Positions 36,113 through 44,509 of a stretch of DNA of 64,000 nucleotides are shown here, piece after piece; the first letter of the stretch is position 1; each line of letters begins with the position of its first letter. Both the position numbers and the translations under genes were made by a program. The stretch is from NCBI RefSeq assembly GCF_900114995.1, contig NZ_FOUX01000004.1:62001-126000 (forward strand). The letters are read 5' to 3'. This DNA is from Chitinophaga sp. YR627 (GTDB taxonomy: Bacteria; Bacteroidota; Bacteroidia; Chitinophagales; Chitinophagaceae). The notes below the pieces were generated by a model. That model did no database searches. It saw only the letters and a program-made list of their open reading frames with translations, and was not told the DNA's origin.

Positions 36113-37999
36113 CTATTGCTCAAACTCGTTATTACTTCTGTTCAGATCAGCCATACGTTCACTCGGATCGATCTCCGCCTTTTTGATCTCACTCATCGGC
36201 ATATCAATTTCCACATCGTATGTTCTGTTTGTCCATGGCCAGTAGTCATGCACTACGCGTTGTACTGCTGCATCTTCATTTGGTTTCGCACCAAACATCA
36301 GCGACATTGGAACATAGTGCATTACCTGTTTACCATCTTTACCTGTGATCAGTAGATCAATTGGCATCGGCATGTTATCCACACGACGTAGTCTTATAAC
36401 TGTTTTACCATTGTTTTCAAACACGCTGTCGATGCTGTAATCAATGTGTTTTGTGCTATACACAAAGTACTGTTTGTACCAATCCAGCTGAAGACCACTT
36501 TCTTTTTCCATGATGCGAATGAAATCATTCACATTCGGATGTTTAAAACGCCATTCCCAATAGTATTTCAACAGACCTTTATCACGTGCTTCCGCACCGA
36601 TGATATAACCCAGTTGCTCGAGGAATACAGCTCCCTTTGAGTAAGCAGTCAGACTGTAACCATAGTTGGTATTATAGTGATCTGAGTGTGTACTCATCGG
36701 TTCTTCATAACCACTTCTTACGAGGGCGAAGTAACCGTTGTAGGCACTTGTCTGTGCGGAAGGTGATTTTGTTGAATCGAGTGTATGATATACCACATTG
36801 TTTTCTGCGAAGGTGGTAAAACCTTCATCCATCCATGGATACAGGCTTTCGTTCGTGCCCAGCATACCCTGATACCAGGTGTGCATCCATTCATGTGCAG
36901 CCAGCCCATACAGTCCTTCCAGTTTACCATTACCCATGATGAGCGTAGCCATTGGATATTCCATGCCGCCGTCACCACCTTGTATAAAGGAATAGCTTTT
37001 ATATGGATAGGGACCGTAATGTTCTTTGATGTATTTATAAGCCGTTGGAATCATTTTAGCGAAGGTCGGCCAGGTTTCTTTTGTTGTCTCATTCTCTATG
37101 TAGAAGAAGTGAGCAGTGAAACCATCCACCTGCTGTGTGATATGCTTGTAATCAGGATCAGCAGCCCATACGAAATCATGTACGTTCTGTGCAGAGAAGT
37201 GCCAGGTCAGTTTATTACCAGCTGGACGCAATACTTTACTGCCCGCCATTTCATAACCATAGCCGATCTGGTTAGGGTTCTGTAAATAACCGGTAGCGGC
37301 AACGACATACTTCTTATCGATAGCGATCTTCACATCATAATCACCCCAGATGCCGTAGAATTCACGTGCAATGTATGGTGTAGGATGCCATCCTTCGTAG
37401 TCGTATTCACACATTTTAGGATACCACTGTGCCATGGAATAATCTACTCCTTCAGAGTTGTTACGACCACTACGGCGGATCTGTACAGGCACCTGCGCCT
37501 CAAATTCCATATCGAATGTAGCAGTCGCATGTGGCAGGATCGGCTTGGCCAATGGCACTTCCAGGATGGTTCCGATCACGTTATAGGGCTGTGCAGCACC
37601 ATCTCTTTTCAGGGAAAGTATTTTCTGATAACCGATCTGGTCAGGTTGCAGTTTAGAAATACGATCGGTAACACGTCCATCCCAGTCACGTCTTTCATTA
37701 CCGTTCTTATCTCTGTACAGCACCGTTTGTCCCAGTTCGCGGCTACGTACATCCATCATACTACCTGGCTGAAATGCATTCCAGTACAGGTGATAGAATA
37801 CCTTGTAAAGCGTATCAGGAGAGTTGTTGGTGTATTGCAGTTTCTGCTTGCCACTGAAGCGGTTAGCCGCAACATCCATATTGATGTCCATTGTATATTT
37901 TACTCTCTGCTGCCAGCGGTCTGACTGGGCTTTCGCACCTTGCCAACCCGCAATAAGCAGGCAAGCCAGCAGACATTTTGTTACTGTCGTTTGCGTCAT
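36113..37999 (-). CDS. M1 family metallopeptidase (exported aminopeptidase-like)
   Basis: A 628-residue M1 (gluzincin) peptidase with a signal peptide (about 1-25, ending GAKAQ). The zinc motif HEWMH is at 369-373 with the third ligand Glu392 (H-E-x-x-H-x18-E), and the exopeptidase motif reads GGMEYP (344-349) in place of the common GxMEN. Shape and length match the exported Bacteroidota M1 proteins, which trim N-terminal amino acids from peptides in the periplasm. Its N-terminal beta domain (about 30-260) is typical. It is followed by a strong terminator at 36061-36091. Confidence 0.9.
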   Translation of the reverse strand: MTQTTVTKCLLACLLIAGWQGAKAQSDRWQQRVKYTMDINMDVAANRFSGKQKLQYTNNSPDTLYKVFYHLYWNAFQPGSMMDVRSRELGQTVLYRDKNGNERRDWDGRVTDRISKLQPDQIGYQKILSLKRDGAAQPYNVIGTILEVPLAKPILPHATATFDMEFEAQVPVQIRRSGRNNSEGVDYSMAQWYPKMCEYDYEGWHPTPYIAREFYGIWGDYDVKIAIDKKYVVAATGYLQNPNQIGYGYEMAGSKVLRPAGNKLTWHFSAQNVHDFVWAADPDYKHITQQVDGFTAHFFYIENETTKETWPTFAKMIPTAYKYIKEHYGPYPYKSYSFIQGGDGGMEYPMATLIMGNGKLEGLYGLAAHEWMHTWYQGMLGTNESLYPWMDEGFTTFAENNVVYHTLDSTKSPSAQTSAYNGYFALVRSGYEEPMSTHSDHYNTNYGYSLTAYSKGAVFLEQLGYIIGAEARDKGLLKYYWEWRFKHPNVNDFIRIMEKESGLQLDWYKQYFVYSTKHIDYSIDSVFENNGKTVIRLRRVDNMPMPIDLLITGKDGKQVMHYVPMSLMFGAKPNEDAAVQRVVHDYWPWTNRTYDVEIDMPMSEIKKAEIDPSERMADLNRSNNEFEQ

Positions 38000-38037
38000 C
38001 CTGAATTCTGTTTATGTTAATTGAGTTGTTTAACGGT

Positions 38038-38706
38038 TTACGATTTTCCTTCTACGATCAGCACGATTTCTCCTTTCACACCTTTTTCGGCGAAGTAATC
38101 ATGTACTTCCTGTAAAGTACCTCTTTTATTTTCTTCAAACATCTTTGTCAACTCGCGACTCACGCAACACTGGCGCTCCGGACCAAAATAAGTGATCAGA
38201 TCGGCCAGGGTTCTTACCAAACGCATAGGCGATTCATAAAATACCAGTGTACGCTCATCCGTAGCCAGCTGTGTGAACAAAGTATGCCGCCCTTTTTTTA
38301 GTGGAGGGAATCCTTCAAAGGAGAAACGGTTCATAGGAATGCCACTGTTGACAAGTGCGGGTACAAACGCAGTGGCTCCCGGCAGACATTCCACCGGTAT
38401 GCCCGTACGGATACATTCACGTACCAGCAGGAAGCCGGGATCAGATACGCCGGGCGTGCCTGCATCTGTGATCAGGGCCATGGTCTTGCCACCCTGTAAC
38501 TGTTGCAGGAGGTGCTGGAGTACCTTATGTTCGTTATGCTGATGGTAGGGAGTGATCGGCTTATTGATATTATAATGCTTCAATAAGAACCCGGAGGTAC
38601 GGGTATCTTCCGCCAGTATCAGTGCAGCGTCTTCCAGCACTTTTACCGCACGGTAAGTAATATCGGCCAGATTGCCTATGGGAGAAGGAACGAGATATAA
38701 CTTCAT
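38038..38706 (-). CDS. rsmI: 16S rRNA (cytidine1402-2'-O)-methyltransferase RsmI
   Basis: A 222-residue RsmI, which 2'-O-methylates C1402 of 16S rRNA. Motifs: YLVPSPIGNLADITYRAVKVL at the N terminus, LAEDTRTSGFLLKHY, LITDAGTPGVSDPGFLLVREC, and SGIPMNRFSFEGFPP. The length is shorter than the E. coli protein by some 60 residues because the C-terminal domain is reduced, as is common in this phylum. It lies 38 bp from the M1 gene on the same strand. An AT-rich repeated stretch separates it from purS. Confidence 0.93.
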   Translation of the reverse strand: MKLYLVPSPIGNLADITYRAVKVLEDAALILAEDTRTSGFLLKHYNINKPITPYHQHNEHKVLQHLLQQLQGGKTMALITDAGTPGVSDPGFLLVRECIRTGIPVECLPGATAFVPALVNSGIPMNRFSFEGFPPLKKGRHTLFTQLATDERTLVFYESPMRLVRTLADLITYFGPERQCCVSRELTKMFEENKRGTLQEVHDYFAEKGVKGEIVLIVEGKS

Positions 38707-38710
38707 ACAA

Positions 38711-38805
38711 CTACGAATTACAAATTACGAATTACGAATGAAATGCAGCGATGATGATAGATGCTATAAGCTCATTCGTAATTCGACATTCGTAATTCGT
38801 AATTG
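38711..38805. repeat. AT-rich ATTACGAATTACGAAT inverted repeat cluster
   Basis: The left part (38711-38741) holds repeats of ATTACGAA and the right part (38772-38805) the complementary CGTAATTCG units, giving a hairpin with at least a 14-bp perfect arm (CGAATTACGAATGA and its complement). It fills the rsmI-purS intergenic space. Confidence 0.6.
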
Positions 38806-38813
38806 CTGTTTTA

Positions 38814-39059
38814 TTAGTGGATGCTAACTTCAAAAGATTCCATCACCTGGTTAGCCAACAGTTTCTGACAGGCATTTTCCGCCAGTTGTTGTGCTTCTTC
38901 TTTAGTAGCAGCTTCTATCTGAAGGGTGATGTGTTTGCCAATTCTCACGTCATGTACATTACCGATGCCAAGGTTCTTTAAACCACTCATTACGGCTTTG
39001 CCCTGAGGGTCCAGTAATTCTTTCAGCGGCATCACATTTATATGTGCAGTAAACGTCAT
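38814..39059 (-). CDS. purS: Phosphoribosylformylglycinamidine synthase subunit PurS
   Basis: An 81-residue PurS, the small subunit of FGAM synthase that bridges PurQ and PurL in purine synthesis. Recognisable elements: HINVMPLKELLDPQGKAV near the start, the GIGNVHDVRIGK motif, and a C-terminal AENACQKLLANQVME. The ATG at 39059 is preferred over 39080 because a -7 box at 39078-39085 overlaps the longer start. purL and purQ are not in the window. It lies 46 bp downstream of pssA on the same strand. Confidence 0.9.
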   Translation of the reverse strand: MTFTAHINVMPLKELLDPQGKAVMSGLKNLGIGNVHDVRIGKHITLQIEAATKEEAQQLAENACQKLLANQVMESFEVSIH

Positions 39060-39077
39060 GTTTTGAAAAATTTGACG

Positions 39078-39085
39078 CAAACCTA
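39078..39085 (-). promoter_or_regulatory. -7 box of purS
   Basis: Reads TAGGTTTG on the minus strand (TAnnTTTG), 18 nt before the ATG at 39059. It decides the start codon of purS. Confidence 0.65.
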
Positions 39086-39107
39086 AGACATAAATCCCAA
39101 AAAACCA

Positions 39108-39881
39108 CTACTTAGCGGCGCTTCCGGTCGCAGGTTTTGCCACCAGTGACAGCAAAACATAACATACAAAAACAAACGGAACAGTCGCAAACTGCAGGAA
39201 AGGAATAGCGATCAGTGACAGTGCCACCAGTAAGAACCGGGCCCAGTTAGGCTTGATCTGCAAACTCTTGAACTTCAGGCTGAGCATTGGAATCTCTGCT
39301 ACCATGAGGTAACACAGCAGGGCAATAATGGTATAAAGCACCCAGATGTTCTGTAACCAGTGCGCCAGATTGAACGGATTGTACATGATGATCATCGGGA
39401 AAGAGGCTACCAGTAATCCTACAGCCGGTGTCGGTATACCGATAAAGTTCTCTGACTGACGGGTATCCAGGTTGAATTTTGCCAGTCTGTAAGCTGCAAA
39501 ACAAGGTACCAGTAAAGCCGGCGCCAGATTCACATAAGACACATCAAATACGTCAGGCATACTCATGTATGCGCTTCTCAACAGGCGGAACAGCATCATA
39601 CCAGGTACCAGCCCGAAACTCACCATATCAGCCAGTGAGTCCAGCTCACGGCCAAACGGCGATTGCAGTTTGAGCCATCTGGCTGCCAGGCCGTCGGTAA
39701 AGTCAAATAAGGCCGCCAGTACCACCATGGCAGATGCCCAGTACATAGGTGCAGGGTTGGTAACCAAATACTCTCCCCCGTTAAATTCCGCTCTGTATTC
39801 AGGAGAATGCAGAATGTAAATAACGGCAAGAGCACCACAAAACAGGTTGCCGAGCGTCAGGATATTAGGAAGTTGCTTCAT
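39108..39881 (-). CDS. pssA: CDP-diacylglycerol-serine O-phosphatidyltransferase
   Basis: A 257-residue multispan membrane enzyme that makes phosphatidylserine from CDP-diacylglycerol and serine, the first step toward phosphatidylethanolamine. The full CDP-alcohol phosphotransferase motif D-G-x2-A-R-x8-G-x3-D-x3-D is present (DGLAARWLKLQSPFG, then RELDSLAD, about residues 63-85). Multiple hydrophobic segments surround it. It lies downstream of the M24 aminopeptidase gene; a 12-bp inverted repeat without a U tract (39894-39905 and 39917-39928) lies between them. Confidence 0.9.
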   Translation of the reverse strand: MKQLPNILTLGNLFCGALAVIYILHSPEYRAEFNGGEYLVTNPAPMYWASAMVVLAALFDFTDGLAARWLKLQSPFGRELDSLADMVSFGLVPGMMLFRLLRSAYMSMPDVFDVSYVNLAPALLVPCFAAYRLAKFNLDTRQSENFIGIPTPAVGLLVASFPMIIMYNPFNLAHWLQNIWVLYTIIALLCYLMVAEIPMLSLKFKSLQIKPNWARFLLVALSLIAIPFLQFATVPFVFVCYVLLSLVAKPATGSAAK

Positions 39882-39893
39882 CTGTATTCAAGC

Positions 39894-39928
39894 CGATCGT
39901 CTATGAAGGGTTTCTCCATAGACGATCG
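39894..39928. repeat. Inverted repeat between pepP-like gene and pssA
   Basis: 12-bp perfect arms CGATCGTCTATG and CATAGACGATCG with an 11-nt loop. No T tract follows on the minus strand, so it is either a weak terminator of the upstream gene or a structured leader of pssA. Confidence 0.55.
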
Positions 39929-39964
39929 CACATTTTAGCATTAAATATTTAGTAAATATATATA

Positions 39965-41257
39965 CTATTTCTTCATCAACGACTCTATCTCGTCAGCAGT
40001 AATAGGAATATTCTTCATCAGGTCCACATTACCACCTGCTGTCAACCATACATTGTTCTCTATACGGATCCCCATTTTCTCTTCCTCAATATAGATACCT
40101 GGTTCTATGGTCATCACTGAATTCTCAGGGATCGGCTGGTGGAAGGACGGTCCGAGGTCATGTACACCTACGCCCAGATGGTGTGAAATACCATGATACA
40201 GATATTTACGGTACGCTGGTACTTCAGGGTCCTGATTCTTAATGTCTTCTTCTTTCAGCAGACCGATCTTCACAAACTGCTTACCGGCTTCCACTCCTAC
40301 CATTTCATGGTATTTCGCAATGGTAATACCCGGACGGAGGATGGTTTTAGCATAGTTATGCAGGTGCAGACAGGCATCATATACCTCACGCTGACGGGCG
40401 GTGAACTTACCATTTACCGGTACGGTACGGGTAAGATCAGCATTGTAACCACCATAAGCAGCGCCGAAGTCCATCAGGATCAGCTCTCCGTCTTTACACT
40501 CCTGATTGTTGAATATATAATGGAGAATGCGTGCACGGTCGCCACTGGCGATAATAGATCCGTATGCCTCTCCATCAGCCCTGTTACGCAGGAACTCATG
40601 AAGGATCTCAGCATGGATCTCATGTTCCCATACGCCGGGACGGATAAACTCCAATAAACGGCGGAACGTCTTTTCAGTAATATCGATCGCTTGTTGCAGC
40701 ACTTTCACTTCTTCTGGCGTCTTTACCGCACGCAGTTGCTTGAATATAACGGCTGCACGCAGGTAATTATGCAAAGGATAACGGCTACGCATTTCTTCTG
40801 CATAACGGTAATCCCTTACAGGCACCAGACTTGATTTTCGGTTATTTTCGTTGGTATTCAGATAGATGTTGGTAACATCATGGATCCAGGGTTGCAGCAT
40901 GGCATCCAGACTATCCAGCCATACAACGGTAGAAATACCGGAAACAGCCAACGCCTCATCTTTACGCAGTCTGTGACCATCCCACTTTTCCTTCAGTTCA
41001 TTCGGACGTACCAATACCAGTACTTCCCGGAACTTAGGATCAGGATTATCAGGATATAAAATGACCATCGTATCCTCCTGCTCAACACCGGTCAACCAAT
41101 ACAGATCAGCATTCTGCTGGAATTTATACAACGCGTCCCCATTCGTCGGCAATTCGTCATTGGAATTGATGATGGCAATGGAATCCGGCTGCATGGCAGC
41201 AATAAAGCGCTGGCGATTCTTAATGAAGATCTGAGAGTCTAATGGTAAATTTTTCAT
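39965..41257 (-). CDS. M24B aminopeptidase P family protein
   Basis: A 430-residue Xaa-Pro aminopeptidase-type metallopeptidase (cytoplasmic, two metal ions) that removes N-terminal residues before proline. An N-terminal creatinase-like domain (about 1-170) is followed by the M24 pita-bread fold. Ligand motifs: MDFGAAYGGYNADLTRTVP (two Asp), GISHHLGVGVHD (His), TIEPGIYI (Glu) and MGIRIENN (Glu). The start MKNLPLDSQIF follows a -7 box at 41293-41300. It is the first gene of a minus-strand run with pssA, purS and rsmI, though each may have its own promoter. Confidence 0.91.
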   Translation of the reverse strand: MKNLPLDSQIFIKNRQRFIAAMQPDSIAIINSNDELPTNGDALYKFQQNADLYWLTGVEQEDTMVILYPDNPDPKFREVLVLVRPNELKEKWDGHRLRKDEALAVSGISTVVWLDSLDAMLQPWIHDVTNIYLNTNENNRKSSLVPVRDYRYAEEMRSRYPLHNYLRAAVIFKQLRAVKTPEEVKVLQQAIDITEKTFRRLLEFIRPGVWEHEIHAEILHEFLRNRADGEAYGSIIASGDRARILHYIFNNQECKDGELILMDFGAAYGGYNADLTRTVPVNGKFTARQREVYDACLHLHNYAKTILRPGITIAKYHEMVGVEAGKQFVKIGLLKEEDIKNQDPEVPAYRKYLYHGISHHLGVGVHDLGPSFHQPIPENSVMTIEPGIYIEEEKMGIRIENNVWLTAGGNVDLMKNIPITADEIESLMKK

Positions 41258-41292
41258 ATTCTTTTTTTACGGTGGCGTTCAAAAATGCGCGT

Positions 41293-41300
41293 CAAACCTA
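41293..41300 (-). promoter_or_regulatory. -7 box of M24B aminopeptidase gene
   Basis: Reads TAGGTTTG on the minus strand (TAnnTTTG), 35 nt before the ATG at 41257. Confidence 0.6.
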
Positions 41301-41682
41301 CTGAAATTTCACAAAACGCCCCCTTGTCTATTATGTAGTCAAACTGTTAATGTTTGGATGTGGCCTGGCCGTCGCAGACTCGTCGCTAGTTCGTCCACTC
41401 TTCGTCCGGCGACTTGTTGCCAGTCATTTTACCTGGTACCTGATAAAGCCGGCCAGATTTTCTCACGGAAAAAGAACGATTAATAATAACAAATATAGCA
41501 TAACATCTACCGGACTGTAATATAATGAAATATGCAGGGGCTTTACCGGGAATAAGCGTATGACACGCACTTAATTTTTTACTCATTCCTGCAAAACAGA
41601 CAGATCCATTTTAGAAATCTATCAAACAAACAACCATTTAGCAGTTACATTTTCTAAATTTATTCAAAACTGCGGGCTTTAA
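41301..41682. other. Gene-free interval between divergent promoters
   Basis: About 380 bp between the divergent promoters of the M24B gene and pckA. It contains a segment rich in CGTC/GACG near 41371-41412 but no convincing ORF, RNA gene or terminator. Confidence 0.45.
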
Positions 41683-41712
41683 TTTGATAATATCAAAAAA
41701 GCACTAGATTTG
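41683..41712 (+). promoter_or_regulatory. pckA promoter (-33 TTTG and -7 TAGATTTG)
   Basis: TTTG at 41683-41686, 18-nt spacer, TAGATTTG at 41705-41712, 25 nt before the ATG at 41738. Good Bacteroidota geometry. Confidence 0.7.
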
Positions 41713-41737
41713 CTTACTACACCAAAACAATCTTACC

Positions 41738-43339
41738 ATGCAAGTCAGCAGTGTAAGGAATCCTGTTGCCGACCTATTAGAGCTGGGTATACGGCAGACG
41801 AGTCATATTTTCTATCAGTTAGAGCCAACAGAACTTATTTCGCAAACTGTGGCTCTCGGACAGGGCGCTATCCTCAGCAACGGCGCCCTTGCAGTGAACA
41901 CCGGACAATTTACCGGAAGGTCTCCAAAAGACAAATTTATTGTAAAAGACGCGCTCACAGCGTCCACTGTCAACTGGAATGACTTCAACATTCCATTCAG
42001 CCCGGAAAACTTTGACAAACTGTATGACCGGATCACCCGTTATTTTGCGGGTAAAGACGTCTGGATGCGGGAAGGTTATGCCTGTGCAGATCCCTCCTAT
42101 CGTGTCAATATCCGTGTCATTACAGAATCGCCCTGGGCTAACCTGTTTGCCTACAACATGTTCCTGCGCCCTTCAGAAGAAGAACTGGAAGACATTCACG
42201 CAGACTGGACCATCATTCAGGCACCGGGATGTCTTGCAGATCCGGCCACTGACGGCACCCGCCAGTCTAATTTTGCGGTAGTTAACTTCTCCCGTAAATT
42301 GATCCTTATCGGCGGCACCGCTTACACCGGTGAGATCAAGAAAGGTATTTTCACCATCCTCAATTACATTCTGCCACACGAACATGGCGTACTAAGTATG
42401 CACTGTTCTGCCAACCTGGGCGCCAAAGGCGATACCGCTATTTTCTTCGGATTGAGCGGTACTGGTAAAACTACGCTCAGCGCTGATCCGGACAGAAGAC
42501 TGATCGGGGATGATGAACACGGCTGGTCGGCTGATAACGTCTTCAATTTTGAAGGAGGCTGCTATGCGAAGTGTATAGACCTCAGCGAAGAAAAGGAACC
42601 GCAGATCTTCCATGCGATCCGCGAAGGCGCTTTACTGGAGAATATCATGTGCCATCCGGGTACCAGCGACGTCAACTACGCCGATAAGTGTATCACGGAA
42701 AACACAAGGGTATCCTATCCCCTCCATTATATCGACAATGCAGTTATACCTTCCGTAGGTGGCGTACCGGATAATATCTTCTTCCTGACATGTGATGCTT
42801 ACGGCGTATTACCGCCTATCTCCCGGCTCACGCCGGAACAGGCGATGTACCAGTTCATTTCCGGTTACACAGCCAGAGTAGCAGGTACGGAAACCGGCGT
42901 TACAGAACCAACCACTACCTTCAGTACCTGCTTTGGAGCGCCTTTCCTGCCATTACATCCTGTACAGTACGCCTCCCTGCTTGGTGAAAAACTACGCCAG
43001 CATAAGGCTACCGTCTGGTTGATCAATACCGGCTGGACCGGTGGATCATATGGTACCGGTCAGCGTATCAGGTTGTCCTACACCAGGGCCATGGTAAGCG
43101 CCGCACTGAACGGACAGCTGGATAAACTGGCTTATAAAGACCATCCGGTATTCGGTGTCTCTATTCCGGAATCCTGTCCGGGCGTGCCTTCCGAGATACT
43201 GGACCCACGCAATACCTGGGCAGATAAATCTGCCTACGATCAGCGGGCTAATGAGCTGGGAGTGAAGTTTGTACGCAATTTTGAGAAATATGCGTCACAG
43301 GCAACACCGGAAATTTTATCCGCTTCTCCAAGAATTTAG
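41738..43339 (+). CDS. pckA: Phosphoenolpyruvate carboxykinase (ATP)
   Basis: A 533-residue ATP-dependent PEP carboxykinase, interconverting oxaloacetate and PEP in gluconeogenesis or fermentative CO2 fixation. The kinase loop GLSGTGKTTLS (P-loop) and LIGDDEHGW (metal-binding Asp residues) are present, with TGRSPKDKFIV and the C-terminal WLINTGWTGGSYGTGQRI. Length is normal for the ATP type. It has its own promoter and no close neighbour, in line with independent regulation. Nothing unusual. Confidence 0.95.
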   Translation: MQVSSVRNPVADLLELGIRQTSHIFYQLEPTELISQTVALGQGAILSNGALAVNTGQFTGRSPKDKFIVKDALTASTVNWNDFNIPFSPENFDKLYDRITRYFAGKDVWMREGYACADPSYRVNIRVITESPWANLFAYNMFLRPSEEELEDIHADWTIIQAPGCLADPATDGTRQSNFAVVNFSRKLILIGGTAYTGEIKKGIFTILNYILPHEHGVLSMHCSANLGAKGDTAIFFGLSGTGKTTLSADPDRRLIGDDEHGWSADNVFNFEGGCYAKCIDLSEEKEPQIFHAIREGALLENIMCHPGTSDVNYADKCITENTRVSYPLHYIDNAVIPSVGGVPDNIFFLTCDAYGVLPPISRLTPEQAMYQFISGYTARVAGTETGVTEPTTTFSTCFGAPFLPLHPVQYASLLGEKLRQHKATVWLINTGWTGGSYGTGQRIRLSYTRAMVSAALNGQLDKLAYKDHPVFGVSIPESCPGVPSEILDPRNTWADKSAYDQRANELGVKFVRNFEKYASQATPEILSASPRI

Positions 43340-43484
43340 TTATATTGGGCAACCTTAGCCTGCCTTTAAAATTTCCACTACTATTACAAGTTCTGATATG
43401 TACAGGTTTTCCTGTAGCAAAACAAGTGACCTATTCATTATGTATGGCAGGGAACTTGTTTTGCGGAACTTGAAAGGAAATACC

Positions 43485-43492
43485 TACCTTTG
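43485..43492 (+). promoter_or_regulatory. -7 box of folD, start-proximal
   Basis: TACCTTTG with only three bases (CGC) before the ATG at 43496. Transcription starting 3-5 nt after the box would begin at the ATG, giving a leaderless mRNA. Confidence 0.6.
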
Positions 43493-43495
43493 CGC

Positions 43496-44380
43496 ATGCA
43501 AATTTTAGACGGTAAACTTGTTTCAGCGGCTGTTAAAGCCCAATTGGCAGATAAGGTAACTGAATTGAAAGCGTTGGACAAAAAAGTCCCTCACCTGGCA
43601 GCCATCCTGGTAGGTAATAATCCCGCCAGCGAAACTTACGTGGCATCAAAGGTTAAATCCTGCGCCGAAATTGGTTTCCACTCCACCCTTTTACGTTTCG
43701 ACGAGAAGATTTCTGAAAAACACTTACTGGACAATATCACATTACTCAATGAAAATGCAGATATTGACGGTATCCTCGTACAACTTCCTCTTCCAAAACA
43801 TATCAACGAAGAACTGGTGATCAACGCAATTGATCCCAGCAAGGACGTAGACGGTTTCCACCCGATGAACGTAGGTAAAATGGTAATCGGATTACCTACC
43901 TACATTCCTGCGACTCCTTATGGCATCATGCTGATGCTCGAACACTATAACATTCCTACAAAAGGAAAACATGCAGTAGTGATCGGACGCAGCAACATCG
44001 TAGGTACGCCTATGAGCGTCCTGCTGAGCCGTAACGCGAATCCTGGTAACTGTACCGTAACGCTTACACACTCTCAGACCGCTAATCTGAAAGAACTTTG
44101 CTTACAGGCAGATATCATCGTTGCAGCGATCGGTCGCCCGAACTTCGTAACAGCTGATATGGTGAAAGAAGGCGCTGTTGTGATCGACGTAGGAATCAAT
44201 CGCATCGAAGACGCAAGCAAAAAGTCTGGCTTCAGACTGGTAGGCGACGTTGATTTCAATGCAGTAGCACCTAAGACCAGTTTCATCACACCGGTTCCGG
44301 GAGGAGTAGGTCTGATGACCATCGCAGCCCTGTTGAAAAACACGTATAACGCTGCAAGCCAGAAAGTAAATATGAATTAA
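43496..44380 (+). CDS. folD: Bifunctional methylenetetrahydrofolate dehydrogenase/cyclohydrolase FolD
   Basis: A 294-residue FolD that oxidises 5,10-methylene-THF to methenyl-THF and hydrolyses it to 10-formyl-THF, feeding purine synthesis. Motifs: SETYVASKVKSCAEIGF with catalytic Lys, VQLPLPKHI, KDVDGFHPMN, VIGRSNIVGTPM (NADP binding) and PVPGGVGLMT near the end. The ATG at 43496 is used; a TTG two codons upstream is inside the -7 box. It is followed by a structured intergenic element and then queE. Confidence 0.95.
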   Translation: MQILDGKLVSAAVKAQLADKVTELKALDKKVPHLAAILVGNNPASETYVASKVKSCAEIGFHSTLLRFDEKISEKHLLDNITLLNENADIDGILVQLPLPKHINEELVINAIDPSKDVDGFHPMNVGKMVIGLPTYIPATPYGIMLMLEHYNIPTKGKHAVVIGRSNIVGTPMSVLLSRNANPGNCTVTLTHSQTANLKELCLQADIIVAAIGRPNFVTADMVKEGAVVIDVGINRIEDASKKSGFRLVGDVDFNAVAPKTSFITPVPGGVGLMTIAALLKNTYNAASQKVNMN

Positions 44381-44394
44381 ACAATATCCTGTAA

Positions 44395-44486
44395 AACGCT
44401 TAACGCCTTTTGCAATGCCAGGATAGGTTCACTGTCCGCCACAGGCGGGAAGAGAATACTGCCGCCGGCAAAGCGCGTTAAGCGTT
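44395..44486. repeat. Structured element between folD and queE
   Basis: Outer 12-bp perfect inverted repeat AACGCTTAACGC (44395-44406) and GCGTTAAGCGTT (44475-44486), imperfectly extendable inward, encloses about 68 nt containing a smaller CCGCC-ACA-GGCGG hairpin (44437-44449). It lies before the queE -7 box, so it is in the folD 3' region rather than in a queE leader. Confidence 0.5.
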
Positions 44487-44497
44487 CTGCATTTTCG

Positions 44498-44505
44498 TAA
44501 CTTTG
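44498..44505 (+). promoter_or_regulatory. -7 box of queE, start-proximal
   Basis: TAACTTTG matches TAnnTTTG and is 4 nt from the ATG at 44510, so the mRNA is probably leaderless. Confidence 0.55.
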
Positions 44506-44509
44506 TAAC

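Noticed and set aside
41386..41586. 66-codon minus-strand ORF between the M24B gene and pckA
   Set aside because: No promoter, no recognisable sequence, and it lies between divergent promoters.
44395..44505. preQ1-type riboswitch controlling queE
   Set aside because: The structure lies upstream of the queE -7 box, so it would not be in the queE mRNA; no preQ1 aptamer pattern seen.
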